Assembly (NCBI GenBank): GCA_009840525.1 | Contig: VXNP01000012.1 | Coordinates: 47,626 to 111,625, forward strand | Origin: Gammaproteobacteria bacterium | GTDB taxonomy: Bacteria > Gemmatimonadota > Gemmatimonadetes > Longimicrobiales > Gaopeijiaceae | Length of the DNA stretch: 64,000 nt | Direction: 5' to 3' | In this document: positions 9,794 to 18,403 of the stretch, piece after piece | How the letters are laid out: every line of letters starts with the position of its first letter | How positions within the stretch are numbered: the first letter of the stretch is position 1 | Notes under the pieces: generated by a model | What the model saw: the letters and a program-made list of their open reading frames with translations, nothing else | Told to the model about the DNA's origin: nothing | Databases searched by the model: none | Program-made: the position numbers and the translations under genes

Positions 9794-10215
9794 GCCTGAC
9801 ACTCGCGATCATCAAGCCCGACGCGGTCGCTTCGGGAAAGACGGGGGCCATCCTCGCCCATCTGGAAGGGGCGGGTTTCCGCATTCGCTGCCTGCACATG
9901 ACGCACCTCTCACGGACTCAGGCCGCGGCCTTCTACGCGGTGCATCGAGCCCGGCCCTTCTTCGACTCGCTCGTCGCCTTCATGACCTCCGGCCCCATCG
10001 TGCCCCTGGTCCTCGAGGCCGAGGACGCCGTCGCCCGGTTTCGCGAAACGATCGGAGCCACGGACCCCGCCGAAGCCGCTCCCGGAACCGTCCGCGCGCT
10101 CTACGCGGAGTCGAAGGAGCGCAACGCCGTCCACGGCTCCGATTCGGACGCCAACGCCGCGCTCGAAATCGACTTCTTCTTTTCGCGCCACGCGCGGCTT
10201 GCCCTTCGTGGCTGA
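9790..10215 (+). CDS. ndk: Nucleoside diphosphate kinase
   Basis: Balances NTP pools by phosphoryl transfer through a histidine. The 141-residue protein opens with [17 protein letters not shown] and carries the active-site motif [12 protein letters not shown], with the catalytic residue at His115. Both are standard for the family. It is coupled to sucD (ATGA overlap), suggesting that GTP or ATP formed by SucCD feeds directly into nucleotide interconversion. The middle part (residues ~40-60) has [14 protein letters not shown] where many homologues have Lys-rich sequence, a mild divergence. Confidence 0.96.
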   Translation: MSLTLAIIKPDAVASGKTGAILAHLEGAGFRIRCLHMTHLSRTQAAAFYAVHRARPFFDSLVAFMTSGPIVPLVLEAEDAVARFRETIGATDPAEAAPGTVRALYAESKERNAVHGSDSDANAALEIDFFFSRHARLALRG

Positions 10216-10270
10216 GTCCGCGCGAGTGCCGGCGAGAGGTTGTGCAGGGGCTGCCGGGCATCGTGGCGCG

Positions 10271-10300
10271 TTGACGCGGGACCGTGCGCCACGCTAGCTT
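10271..10300 (+). promoter_or_regulatory. Putative promoter giving a near-leaderless yceD transcript
   Basis: TTGACG (10271-10276) and TAGCTT (10295-10300) are spaced by 18 bases. The predicted transcription start (about 10307) is only about two bases before the ATG at 10309, and no Shine-Dalgarno sequence is present in between. It would drive the long yceD-to-xerD lipid operon. Prediction only. Confidence 0.45.
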
Positions 10301-10308
10301 TTTACGCT

Positions 10309-10821
10309 ATGCTGCACTTGAACTTGAACGCGCTCGAACGCACGGGTACGCTCCAGTTGCGAGCGGCGTGCCCGGCCGCCGATTTCGTCCTCGGGGGACG
10401 GGGTCCGGAGCTGTCCGAACCCGTCAGCGTGACTCTGACGGCGAGGTCCATGGCCGCGGGCCACGTGATGGTCCAGGGAAGGATGTCGACCACCCTGGCG
10501 CAGGTGTGCCGGCGCTGTCTGGAACCCGTCGCGCAGGCGTTTGCGCTGCCGATCCGGTTCGTTTTCGTCCCGGACGATGAACCGGGCGGCGAGGACGAAG
10601 GGGAGGTACGCACCTTCCCCCCGCATCTGGCCGACCTCGACATCGGCGGCCCGTTGCGGGAGGAGTTCGCGCTGGCGGCGCCCCTGTACGCAGAATGCCG
10701 GCCCGACTGTCGCGGCCTGTGTCCGGTGTGCGGCTCAAACCGAAACACGGCCCGGTGCGATTGCTCGTCGCCGGATGTCGATGCCCGATGGGAGAAGCTG
10801 CGGGCTCTCACGAATCACTAG
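10309..10821 (+). CDS. yceD: YceD/DUF177 family protein
   Basis: A 170-residue protein of the DUF177 family, found almost universally just before rpmF and linked in other bacteria to 23S rRNA or ribosome biogenesis. A CRRCLEPV motif (about residues 65-72) and a C-terminal CRPDCRGLCPVCGSNRN block form the family's conserved cysteine positions. I chose ATG 10309, which begins MLHLNLNALERTG; longer readings from 10240 lack family resemblance. The start sits immediately after a putative -10 element. rpmF follows 12 bases later, and the yceD-rpmF-plsX-fab order is a strongly conserved arrangement. Confidence 0.88.
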   Translation: MLHLNLNALERTGTLQLRAACPAADFVLGGRGPELSEPVSVTLTARSMAAGHVMVQGRMSTTLAQVCRRCLEPVAQAFALPIRFVFVPDDEPGGEDEGEVRTFPPHLADLDIGGPLREEFALAAPLYAECRPDCRGLCPVCGSNRNTARCDCSSPDVDARWEKLRALTNH

Positions 10822-10833
10822 AACGAAGAAGCC

Positions 10834-11016
10834 ATGGCCGTACCGAAGCGTCGTACATCCAAGCAGCGGCAGCGCAAGCGCCGCACGCACCAGCGAGCCC
10901 AACCCGTCGCGGTGTGGAACTGCCCGCGCTGCGACGATCCGCAGATCCCGCACCGCGTGTGTCCCACCTGCGGCTACTACCGGGATCGCCCGGTCATCGA
11001 AGTCGAGCTGGACTGA
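10834..11016 (+). CDS. rpmF: Large ribosomal subunit protein bL32
   Basis: A 60-residue ribosomal protein that begins with MAVPKRRTSKQRQRKRRTH, the conserved basic N-terminus of bL32. It continues with a zinc ribbon of two Cys pairs (CPRCDD and CPTCGYY), so this is the zinc-binding (C+) version rather than a zinc-independent paralogue. Its place between yceD and plsX is the common bacterial arrangement linking ribosome and membrane-lipid synthesis. The start is unambiguous. Confidence 0.97.
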   Translation: MAVPKRRTSKQRQRKRRTHQRAQPVAVWNCPRCDDPQIPHRVCPTCGYYRDRPVIEVELD

Positions 11017-11041
11017 CCACGCCGGCGGCGACCGGTCCACC

Positions 11042-12031
11042 ATGAGAATCGCGCTCGACGCCATGGGCAGCGATGGCGCCCCCGCGACCGAGGTCGCCGG
11101 AGCGCTGCACGCCCTTTCCCACGAAGCCGGCGATGTAACCGTCGTCCTGGTGGGAGACCGCGCGCGGATCGGGGCGCAGTTGGACCGGCATGGCGCCTCC
11201 GAGGGCGGCCGGCTGGAGATCGTCCATGCCGCGGAGCGAGTTTCTCCCAACGAGTCCCCCGCGGCCATCGTGCGCCGCAAGCCCGGCTCCTCCCTCGTGA
11301 CCGGAGTCGGGCTCCATCGCAGGGGCCAGGTGGACGCCTTCGTCAGCGCCGGGCCCACGGGAGCAGTGATGGCGGCATCGGTGTTCCTGCTCAAGCGGCT
11401 GCCGGGAGTGGACCGTCCCGCCGTCGGGACCCTCATGCCCACCACCAGCCGGGCGCACATGCTGATGCTCGACGCCGGAGCCAACGTGGACTGCCGGCCC
11501 CTGCACCTCCTGCAGTTTGCGTTTCTCGGCCATGTCTACGCGCAGGACCTGATGGGGAGACCCGAGCCGCGCATCGGGCTGCTGAACATCGGCTCCGAGC
11601 CGGAGAAGGGGAACGAACGCACGGTGGAGGCATACCGCCTGCTCAGCCAGAGCGAGCTCAACTTCGTCGGCAATGTCGAAGGCCGCGACATCATCCACGG
11701 CCGCTGCGACGTACTGGTCACCGACGGATTCGCCGGCAACGTGCTGCTCAAGTTCTACGAGTCGGTGGCAGGGTTCGTGATCCGGGTGATGGACCGCGAG
11801 CAGGAGCGCATCCGCACGCCGCTGGACCGCTCCACCATCGAGATCCTCGACTACGCCGAATACGGGGGTGCTCCGCTTCTGGGGGTTAACGGCGTGTCGG
11901 TCATCTGCCACGGCAGATCGCCGCCCAAGGCCATCGGCAAGGCCATCGGCGTGGCGGCCAAGGCCGTAAGGACTTCCATGATCGGGCATATCGCCCGTTA
12001 CCTGGCCGAAACCGCGGCCCGCATCCCATGA
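11042..12031 (+). CDS. plsX: Phosphate acyltransferase PlsX
   Basis: Converts acyl-ACP to acyl-phosphate, the donor for PlsY, in bacterial phosphatidic acid synthesis. The 329-residue protein begins MRIALDAMGSDGAPATE, the PlsX signature. It also has VSAGPTGAVMAAS and GLLNIGSEPEKGNE, and DVLVTDGFAGNVLLK near residues 220-235. Its length matches the family. The stop overlaps the fabH start (ATGA). The partner PlsY is encoded on the other strand at 60439-61074, next to gpsA, so the whole acyl-phosphate route is present in the window. Confidence 0.96.
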   Translation: MRIALDAMGSDGAPATEVAGALHALSHEAGDVTVVLVGDRARIGAQLDRHGASEGGRLEIVHAAERVSPNESPAAIVRRKPGSSLVTGVGLHRRGQVDAFVSAGPTGAVMAASVFLLKRLPGVDRPAVGTLMPTTSRAHMLMLDAGANVDCRPLHLLQFAFLGHVYAQDLMGRPEPRIGLLNIGSEPEKGNERTVEAYRLLSQSELNFVGNVEGRDIIHGRCDVLVTDGFAGNVLLKFYESVAGFVIRVMDREQERIRTPLDRSTIEILDYAEYGGAPLLGVNGVSVICHGRSPPKAIGKAIGVAAKAVRTSMIGHIARYLAETAARIP

Positions 12032-13014
12032 CCCGACCCATCAGCGAAGTCGCCAGCACGGGACGGTTCCTCCCGGATCGCGTCCTCACCAACGAGGACT
12101 GGACGCGCATGGTGGACACGACCGAGCAGTGGATCGTGGAGCGCACCGGCATCCATGAGCGCCGCGTCGCGAGCCCGTGCACCTCCGTGTGCGACATGGG
12201 CGTCGCCGCGGCGGAGCAGGCGCTCGAGCGGGCCGGGGTGGGCGCCGAGGACGTGGACCTGCTGCTGGTTTCCACCGCGACGCCGGACAGGCTGCTGCCC
12301 TCCACCGCGTGCGACATCCAGGCCCGGCTGGGCGCGAACAGGGCGGCGGCCATGGACATCTCCGCGGCCTGCACCGGATACCTCTACATCCTGGCCCTGG
12401 CGGAAGGCTACATCGCCAGCGGCATGGGCGAGGTGGTCCTGGTGGTGTCCACCGAGAAGATGACGTCGATCATGGACTGGGAGGACCGGTCCACCGCGGT
12501 GCTGTTCGGCGACGGGGCGGGCGCCAGCGTGATCCGCCGCGCGACCGGCGACCGGGGGATTCTCGCCAACGACATCCGGTCCGACGGAAAGCTCGCGGAC
12601 CTGCTCCAGAGGCCGGGTGGAGGTGCCCTGCGGCCCTTCGACGACTCCGTCCTCGCGGACCGGTCCCACCTGCTGCTCATGGAAGGCCGGGAGGTGTTCA
12701 AGAACGCGGTGCGGGCCATGTCCAGATCCTCCCGTCTCGCGATCAGGCAGGCCGGCTGGACAGCGGACGACGTCGACCTCCTTATCCCCCATCAGGCCAA
12801 CATCCGCATCATCGAGGCGACCGCCCGCTACGCGCGCGTTCCCATGGAGAAGGTGTACGTCAACGTCCACCGCTACGGGAACATCAGCTCGGCGACGGTC
12901 CCGGTCGCGCTCGACGAAGCGCTGGAGCAGGGCCGCATCGGACCCGGATCCAACGTCCTCCTGGTAGCTTTCGGGGCGGGTCTCACGTGGGGCGCCACGG
13001 CCCTCCGCGTGTAG
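12028..13014 (+). CDS. fabH: Beta-ketoacyl-ACP synthase III
   Basis: Initiates fatty acid synthesis by condensing a short acyl-CoA with malonyl-ACP. The 328-residue thiolase-fold protein has the full triad: Cys115 (ISAACTGYLY), His255 (LIPHQANIRI) and Asn285 (YGNISSATVP). The N-terminal TNEDWTRMVDTTEQWI block (about residues 22-37) is typical of FabH. It is coupled to plsX by an ATGA overlap and followed after 26 bases by fabD. Whether it prefers acetyl-CoA or branched primers cannot be told from the sequence. Confidence 0.96.
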   Translation: MTRPISEVASTGRFLPDRVLTNEDWTRMVDTTEQWIVERTGIHERRVASPCTSVCDMGVAAAEQALERAGVGAEDVDLLLVSTATPDRLLPSTACDIQARLGANRAAAMDISAACTGYLYILALAEGYIASGMGEVVLVVSTEKMTSIMDWEDRSTAVLFGDGAGASVIRRATGDRGILANDIRSDGKLADLLQRPGGGALRPFDDSVLADRSHLLLMEGREVFKNAVRAMSRSSRLAIRQAGWTADDVDLLIPHQANIRIIEATARYARVPMEKVYVNVHRYGNISSATVPVALDEALEQGRIGPGSNVLLVAFGAGLTWGATALRV

Positions 13015-13040
13015 CGGCCTCCACGGTCGATCGTCGTCAG

Positions 13041-13991
13041 GTGTCACTGGCTCTCCTCTTCCCCGGACAGGGATCGCAGTTTCCCGGGATGGGACGCGAC
13101 CTGGCGGCCACATATCCGGAGGCTGCGCGGGTCTTCGAGCGCGCGGACGATATCCTCGGGTTCTCTCTTTCCCGTCTCGCCTGGGAAGGCCCCGAAGACC
13201 AGTTGATACAGACGCACAACGCACAGCCCGCGATCCTGGTCCATTCCCTCGCCGCGCTGGCGGTGCTGAAGCCGCGACTGGGACCCGTCGCCTGCGCCGC
13301 GGGGCATTCGCTGGGCGAGATCTCCGCCCACGCGGCCGCGGGCACGCTCAAGTTCGAGGATGCCGTGCACGCCGTGCGGCGCAGAGGCGAGCTGATGCGG
13401 GAGGCGGGACGTGCGCGCCCGGGAGCCATGGCGGCCATCCTCGGCCTTGGGGAACCCGACGTGCGCGAAGTGTGCCGGGCCGTGTCCGGGCCGGGACCGG
13501 TATGTGTTCCGGCCAACTTCAACGCCCCCTCGCAGATCGTGGTCAGCGGCGATTCGGAGGCGATCGACAAGGTTCTGGTGCACGCCAGGGAAGCCGGCGC
13601 CCGTCGGGCCGTGCGGCTGGCCGTGTCCGGCGCCTTTCATTCGCCTCTGATGGCCGTGGCGGAGGAGGGTTTGCGGAAGTGTTTTCGCAGCCTATCTTTC
13701 GGACCGCCCGAGTTTCCGGTCTTTTCGAACGTGACCGCCGGGGCCGTCCGGGATCCCGGCCTCGCGCGTCGGCTGTTGGTCCGGCAGCTCACTTCTCCGG
13801 TATTGTGGTCCCAATCGGTCAGGTCCATGGTCGAAAGCGGTGTGGAGCGATTCGTCGAGATCGGTCCCGGGTCCGTGCTGTGCGGATTGAGCCGGCGCAA
13901 CGCCCGGGGCGTCAAGGCCGTTTCCGTGGGCACCGCAAGCGGCGTCCGGAAGCTGTTCCCCGATCCCGCGGTGGCCGGGAGCACCCCATGA
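13041..13991 (+). CDS. fabD: Malonyl-CoA:ACP transacylase
   Basis: Transfers malonyl from CoA to ACP. The 316-residue protein begins LALLFPGQGSQFPGMG. It has the nucleophile elbow GHSLGE with Ser90 and the catalytic His200 in SGAFHSPLM; both match E. coli FabD closely in position. GTG at 13041 is the start that gives the standard N-terminus; the frame stays open far upstream but that stretch overlaps fabH. The stop overlaps fabG as ATGA. Confidence 0.95.
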   Translation: MSLALLFPGQGSQFPGMGRDLAATYPEAARVFERADDILGFSLSRLAWEGPEDQLIQTHNAQPAILVHSLAALAVLKPRLGPVACAAGHSLGEISAHAAAGTLKFEDAVHAVRRRGELMREAGRARPGAMAAILGLGEPDVREVCRAVSGPGPVCVPANFNAPSQIVVSGDSEAIDKVLVHAREAGARRAVRLAVSGAFHSPLMAVAEEGLRKCFRSLSFGPPEFPVFSNVTAGAVRDPGLARRLLVRQLTSPVLWSQSVRSMVESGVERFVEIGPGSVLCGLSRRNARGVKAVSVGTASGVRKLFPDPAVAGSTP

Positions 13992-14728
13992 GCGGCGCGC
14001 TGGCCGGACAGATCGCCCTGGTGACCGGCGGATCGCGGGGCATAGGGTTCGCGATATCACAGGTCCTCGCGCAGGACGGGGCCCGGGTGGCCATAGTGGA
14101 CATCGACGAAGAGGGGGCCGTCGCCGCCGCCGCTCGACTCGAGGGCGCCGGTCACGCCGGCTACTTCTGCGATGTCGGAGATGCCGGGCAGTGCCGCGCC
14201 ACGGTCGCCGCGGTGACCAGGGCGCAGGGCATCGTGACGATTCTGATCAACAACGCGGGGATCACCCGGGACAGTCTTCTCGTGCGCATGAAGGACGAGG
14301 ACTGGAATGCGGTGATCAGGGTCAACCTCACGGGCGCCTTCAACATGACGCGCGCCGCGAGCAGGGGCATGATGAAGCGCCGATCCGGCTCCATCGTCAA
14401 CATCAGCTCCGTAATCGGCCTGATGGGCAATGCCGGTCAGACCAACTACGGCGCCTCCAAGGCGGGGCTCGTGGGGCTCACCAAGAGCGTCGCCCGGGAG
14501 TTTGCCAAGCGGGGAGTGCGCTGCAACGCGATTGCTCCCGGCTACATCGCGACGGACATGACCGCCGGGCTGGACGAACGCACCACCGGGGAACTCGGGT
14601 CGCGCATCCCGATGGGCCGGCTGGGAGAGCCCTCCGACGTCGCCGGCGTTGCGCGGTTTCTCGCTGGACCGGAAGCCGGATACGTTACCGGTCAGGTCCT
14701 GGCCGTGGACGGCGGCATGGCGATGTAG
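13988..14728 (+). CDS. fabG: 3-oxoacyl-ACP reductase
   Basis: NADPH-dependent short-chain dehydrogenase that reduces beta-ketoacyl-ACP. The 246-residue protein has the cofactor-binding TGGSRGIGFAI, the NNAGIT motif, a catalytic Ser at about 141 in NISSVIG, and Tyr154/Lys158 in NYGASKAG. The C-terminal YVTGQVLAVDGGMAM is the classic FabG ending. Its place between fabD and acpP makes FabG much more likely than another SDR. It is translationally coupled to fabD. Confidence 0.95.
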   Translation: MSGALAGQIALVTGGSRGIGFAISQVLAQDGARVAIVDIDEEGAVAAAARLEGAGHAGYFCDVGDAGQCRATVAAVTRAQGIVTILINNAGITRDSLLVRMKDEDWNAVIRVNLTGAFNMTRAASRGMMKRRSGSIVNISSVIGLMGNAGQTNYGASKAGLVGLTKSVAREFAKRGVRCNAIAPGYIATDMTAGLDERTTGELGSRIPMGRLGEPSDVAGVARFLAGPEAGYVTGQVLAVDGGMAM

Positions 14729-14766
14729 CTCGATGATCACTCACCAGCGGCGGAAAACCGCAACAC

Positions 14767-14774
14767 AAGGAGGA
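14767..14774 (+). promoter_or_regulatory. Near-perfect Shine-Dalgarno for acpP
   Basis: AAGGAGGA lies nine bases before the acpP ATG and is the strongest ribosome-binding site I noticed in the operon. The 54-base fabG-acpP gap is also the longest gap between these fab genes. This agrees with ACP needing far higher translation than the enzymes around it. Confidence 0.6.
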
Positions 14775-14782
14775 ACAGGCAG

Positions 14783-15025
14783 ATGGCGGACAGCATCGAA
14801 GGCCGGGTAAAGGACATCATCGTCACGGAACTCGGCGTCGAGGAGGACCAGGTCACGACCGAGGCTTCGTTCATGGAGGATCTTGGAGCCGATTCGCTCG
14901 ACACCGTGGAGCTGGTGATGGCCTTTGAAGAGGAGTTCGGAATCGACATTCCCGACTCCGATGCCGAGCAGATGCGCACCGTGGGAGACGCGATCGGCTA
15001 CATTCGCAAGGCCGCCGCATCCTGA
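14783..15025 (+). CDS. acpP: Acyl carrier protein
   Basis: An 80-residue acidic four-helix carrier. The phosphopantetheine attachment site is Ser38 in the invariant [20 protein letters not shown] segment. It carries the growing acyl chain for FabD, FabH, FabG and FabF and donates to PlsX and lipid A enzymes. The holo-ACP synthase gene is not in this window. The start is set by a strong ribosome-binding site, and fabF follows after 40 bases. Confidence 0.97.
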   Translation: MADSIEGRVKDIIVTELGVEEDQVTTEASFMEDLGADSLDTVELVMAFEEEFGIDIPDSDAEQMRTVGDAIGYIRKAAAS

Positions 15026-15065
15026 CCCCTCGGCGCGGGAGAGGCGCCACACGGCGCGAGGACAC

Positions 15066-16352
15066 ATGAGCGGCCCTTCGGAGAACGGTACCGCCGGAGC
15101 AAACCGGCGGGTTGTCGTTACCGGGATCGGGATGATCACTCCCCTCGGCAGCGATGTCCCGTCTTCCTGGGTGGCCCTGCTGGCCGGCACGAACGGCGGC
15201 GGCCCGATCACCCATTTCGACGCCGACGACCGCTTTGCCACCCGGATTGCGTGCGAGGTCAGGGATTTCGATCCCTCTGGACACCTGAACAAGCGGGAGA
15301 TCCGGCGCTACGACCGCTTCGCGCAGTTCGCCGTGGTGGCCGCCGCGGAGGCCATGGCTTCCGCGGGGCTGGATGGCTGCCCGCCCGGTGTCTCCCCCCA
15401 ACGTTTCGGCGTGATCATCGGCAGCGGGATCGGCGGCGTCGACACCTATGAGAGCCAGGTCCGCAAGCTGGTGAAGTTCGGGCCACGCCGGATCAGCCCA
15501 TTCTTCGTTCCGATGTTCATTCCCAACATCGGGTCCGGGCTGGTTTCGATTCGTTACGGCGCCCAGGGTCCGAACCACTCCACCGTGTCGGCGTGTTCCT
15601 CCGGGGCGCACGCCATCGGCGATGCCCTCCGCGTCATCCAGCGAGGCGACGCCGACGTGATGGTGGCCGGGGGCGCGGAAGCCGCCATCGTGCCCATCTC
15701 CATCGCCGGCTTCGCCTCCATGAAGGCAATGTCGAGACGCAACGACACCCCGGAGACGGCGAGCCGGCCCTTCGACGCCACCCGCGACGGCTTCGTCATC
15801 GGAGAGGGCGCGGGCTGCCTGGTGCTCGAGTCGCTCGACACCGCCGAGGCGCGGGGCGCGCGCATTCTGGGGGAAGTCGCGGGCTGCGGGGCCACCGCGG
15901 ACGCCTACCACATCACCGCGCCGGTTCCGGGAGGCGCGGGAGCCCAGCAGGCCATGCGGCTGGCGCTGGAGGACGGGGGCATCGCGCCGGAGGAAGTCGG
16001 TTACATCAACGCGCACGGCACGTCGACCCCCTACAACGACGAGGTCGAGACGGCCGCCATCAAGGCGGTGCTGGGGGAAGAAGCGGCCCGGGCGGCCATC
16101 GTTGGCAGCACCAAGTCGATGACGGGGCACACGCTGGGCGCGGCGGGCGCCATCGAGTCGGTCATCTCGGTGATGGTGCTGATGGAAGGCCGGATCCCCC
16201 CCACGACCAACTACGAGCACCCCGACCCCGAATGCGACCTCGACTACGCCACCGACGGCATGGTCGAAAGACCTGTCGAGGCCGCCCTCTCCAACTCGTT
16301 TGGTTTCGGAGGGCACAACGTATGTCTCGCCTTCCGGCGCTGGCACGCCTGA
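15066..16352 (+). CDS. fabF: Beta-ketoacyl-ACP synthase II
   Basis: Elongating condensing enzyme, 428 residues. The Cys-His-His triad is Cys177 (VSACSSGAHA), His317 (INAHGTSTPYND) and His355 (MTGHTLGAAGA). It opens with RRVVVTGIGMITPLGS after a short hydrophilic leader of about 14 residues; ATG 15066 is the sensible start since upstream codons overlap acpP. C-terminal NSFGFGGHNVCLAF is intact. In many genomes rnc follows fabF; here ispF follows instead. Confidence 0.96.
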   Translation: MSGPSENGTAGANRRVVVTGIGMITPLGSDVPSSWVALLAGTNGGGPITHFDADDRFATRIACEVRDFDPSGHLNKREIRRYDRFAQFAVVAAAEAMASAGLDGCPPGVSPQRFGVIIGSGIGGVDTYESQVRKLVKFGPRRISPFFVPMFIPNIGSGLVSIRYGAQGPNHSTVSACSSGAHAIGDALRVIQRGDADVMVAGGAEAAIVPISIAGFASMKAMSRRNDTPETASRPFDATRDGFVIGEGAGCLVLESLDTAEARGARILGEVAGCGATADAYHITAPVPGGAGAQQAMRLALEDGGIAPEEVGYINAHGTSTPYNDEVETAAIKAVLGEEAARAAIVGSTKSMTGHTLGAAGAIESVISVMVLMEGRIPPTTNYEHPDPECDLDYATDGMVERPVEAALSNSFGFGGHNVCLAFRRWHA

Positions 16353-16383
16353 GCGAGCCCCTTCGCGCCTCCCGGGGCCCGCC

Positions 16384-16905
16384 ATGAGGGTGGGCACGGG
16401 GTACGACTCGCACCGCTTCGACCCTGAGCGGAAACTGATGCTGGGGGGCGTCGAGATCCCGGGGGTTCCGGGCCTGACCGGCCATTCCGATGGCGATGCG
16501 GTGGCCCATGCCGTCACCGACGCCCTGCTTGGAGCCGCGGCCGAAGGCGACATCGGTAGCCACTTTCCCCCGGGCGATCCGCGCTGGCGCGACGCCGACT
16601 CGATGGATCTGCTCGGGCGGGTGGTCGCTCTCCTGCGGCAGCGCGGGCTGCGGACGATCAACGTGGACGTGACCGTGATCTGCGAAGCACCGCGCATCGG
16701 ACCGCACGCGGCGGGAATGCGCGCGCGCATCGCCGATGTGCTCGGGATCGGCTCCGACGCGGTTTCGATCAAGGGGAAGACGAACGAGGGTATGGGCTGG
16801 ATCGGGGCCGGCGAGGGGATCGCCGTGCACGCCGTGGCGCTCATCGGGGAGGAGGAATCATGGACGCGACGCTCGACTTCCTCGCATCGCTCCCCGCCGG
16901 GCTGA
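16384..16905 (+). CDS. ispF: 2-C-methyl-D-erythritol 2,4-cyclodiphosphate synthase
   Basis: MEP-pathway isoprenoid enzyme, 173 residues. The N-terminal RVGTGYDSHRFDP contains the metal ligands Asp8 and His10, GHSDGDAVAHAVTDALLGA holds the second active-site block, and KGKTNEGMGWIGAGEGIA is the C-terminal signature. The family usually ends near residue 158, right after this block. Here about 15 extra residues read through the first 46 bases of the next gene in another frame, so the tail is probably a by-product of losing the usual stop. ispD is not in the window. Confidence 0.93.
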   Translation: MRVGTGYDSHRFDPERKLMLGGVEIPGVPGLTGHSDGDAVAHAVTDALLGAAAEGDIGSHFPPGDPRWRDADSMDLLGRVVALLRQRGLRTINVDVTVICEAPRIGPHAAGMRARIADVLGIGSDAVSIKGKTNEGMGWIGAGEGIAVHAVALIGEEESWTRRSTSSHRSPPG

Positions 16906-17480
16906 CCTACCTGGTGCTGGGAGCGGGGGCAGCCCTCGAGAACATCGTGCCCCCGGTTCCCGCCGACACGTTCATCCTGCTGGGAGGCTTCCTGGCCGTG
17001 CGCGGCCCGGCCGATGTGGCGGTGGTCTTCCTGGTGACCTGGCTGGCCAACACCTCGGGGGCCCTGCTGGTCTACGGGGCCGGGCGCCGCTTCGGTCCGC
17101 CCTTCTTCGACACCCGGTTCGGCCGGCTGCTGCTTCAGCCGGAGCAGCTTTCGCGCCTGCGGCGCTTCTACCGGCGCCGGGGCACGCCCGCCATCTTCTT
17201 CGCCCGCTTTCTCCCCGGGCTGCGCGCGGTGGTGCCCGCCTTCGCGGGGGTCGCCCGGCTGTCGTTTGCCTCCGTCGCCGTGCCGGTAGCCGTGGCCTCC
17301 GCCATCTGGTACGGCGGGCTGGTCTGGCTGGGGTCGATTGCCGGAGAGAACGTCGATGCCATGCTCGACTGGTACGCGACCGCCAACCGCCTGCTGCTGG
17401 CCGTCGCGGCCGCGATCGTCGTGGTGATTCTGCTGGCGTGGCTGCGCACCCGCAGGCAGGCATCCGGTTCCGGGGAATGA
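16860..17480 (+). CDS. DedA/VTT-domain membrane protein
   Basis: A 206-residue polytopic protein of the DedA (SNARE-associated, VTT) family; some members act in lipid flipping. ENIVPPVPADTFILLGGFLA near the N-terminus and RFLPGLRAVVPAFAGVARLSF around residues 115-135 are the two family signatures, including the conserved F-x-R-x-x-P-G-x-R pattern. Four to five hydrophobic segments are visible. It overlaps ispF by 46 bases and is coupled to the recombinase gene after it. Its place at the end of the lipid operon fits a membrane-lipid role, but that is inference. Confidence 0.9.
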   Translation: MDATLDFLASLPAGLTYLVLGAGAALENIVPPVPADTFILLGGFLAVRGPADVAVVFLVTWLANTSGALLVYGAGRRFGPPFFDTRFGRLLLQPEQLSRLRRFYRRRGTPAIFFARFLPGLRAVVPAFAGVARLSFASVAVPVAVASAIWYGGLVWLGSIAGENVDAMLDWYATANRLLLAVAAAIVVVILLAWLRTRRQASGSGE

Positions 17481-18394
17481 CCGGGGAACGGGACGATTCG
17501 GTCGCGAGGGCCTTCAGGGAGGAGCTCTTCGCGGACTACCTGGCCTTCGAGCGGGGGCTCTCGGCGAGGACCATGGAAGCCTACGGGCGCGATGTCGCGC
17601 GGCTTATCGGGTACCTGTCGGATCGGGGCATCGTGCGCCCGGATGACGTCACCCGCGTCGAACTCCGGGACTATGTGTACTCCCTCAAGGACAGGGGACT
17701 GGCGCCGACTTCCATCCGGCGCGCCCTGTCGTCGATGCGGGCGTACTTCGCCTTCCTTCTGGAAGAAGAGGTCATAGAGACGGATCCCACCGAGCAGATC
17801 GAGTCGCCGCGCGTCTGGAGAACTCTCCCCGGAGTGCTGAGCATGCGGGAGGCCGAACGCCTGCTGGAGGCGCCGGAGTTGTCCGATCCGCTGTGCTGGC
17901 GCAACCGGGCCGTCCTGGAGCTGCTGTACGCAACCGGCATGCGCGTCTCCGAGCTGACGGGGCTTCCCCTGCACGGCGTCGACCTCGAGGATCGCACCTG
18001 CCTGGTGTACGGGAAGGGCGCGAAGGAGCGCATGGTACCCTTCGGTCGCGCCGCCCGGCGCGCGCTCATGCGCTATCTGCGGGACGTGCGGCCGGAACTG
18101 GAGCGAGGCAGGGGCGAAGGAATGTTCTTCCTCAGCCACAGAGGCCGACCGCTCACCCGAATGGCGGTTTGGACCATCGTGCGCAAGGCACGCGACCGTG
18201 CGGGGATCGAGAGGCCCGTCTCCCCGCACACCCTCCGCCACAGCTGCGCGACCCATCTGCTGGAGGGAGGCGCGGACCTGGCCGCGGTGCAGGAGCTGCT
18301 CGGCCACGTCGACATCGCCACCACCGAGATCTACACGCACGTGGACCGGGAATACGTGCACGAGATGCACCGGACCCACCACCCCAGGGGATGA
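17477..18394 (+). CDS. Tyrosine recombinase XerC/XerD
   Basis: Site-specific recombinase of 305 residues, probably resolving chromosome dimers at dif. The N-terminal SAM-like DNA-binding domain (about residues 12-100) precedes the catalytic domain. Catalytic residues visible are Arg156 (TGMRVSEL), His251 and Arg254 (HTLRHSCATHLL), His277 (LGHVDIATTEIYTHV) and nucleophile Tyr286; YGKGAKER supplies the beta-hairpin lysine. Length and sequence look like XerD, but XerC cannot be excluded. ATG 17477 overlaps the dedA stop. There are no integrase-type neighbours, attachment sites or adjacent tRNA, so this is a housekeeping enzyme rather than part of an island. Confidence 0.92.
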   Translation: MTGERDDSVARAFREELFADYLAFERGLSARTMEAYGRDVARLIGYLSDRGIVRPDDVTRVELRDYVYSLKDRGLAPTSIRRALSSMRAYFAFLLEEEVIETDPTEQIESPRVWRTLPGVLSMREAERLLEAPELSDPLCWRNRAVLELLYATGMRVSELTGLPLHGVDLEDRTCLVYGKGAKERMVPFGRAARRALMRYLRDVRPELERGRGEGMFFLSHRGRPLTRMAVWTIVRKARDRAGIERPVSPHTLRHSCATHLLEGGADLAAVQELLGHVDIATTEIYTHVDREYVHEMHRTHHPRG

Positions 18395-18403
18395 CTCGAC
18401 AGA

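Noticed and set aside
17477..18394. Tyrosine recombinase as a sign of an integrated element
   Set aside because: It is coupled to the lipid operon, has no attachment-site repeats, adjacent tRNA or phage genes, and looks like housekeeping XerD.
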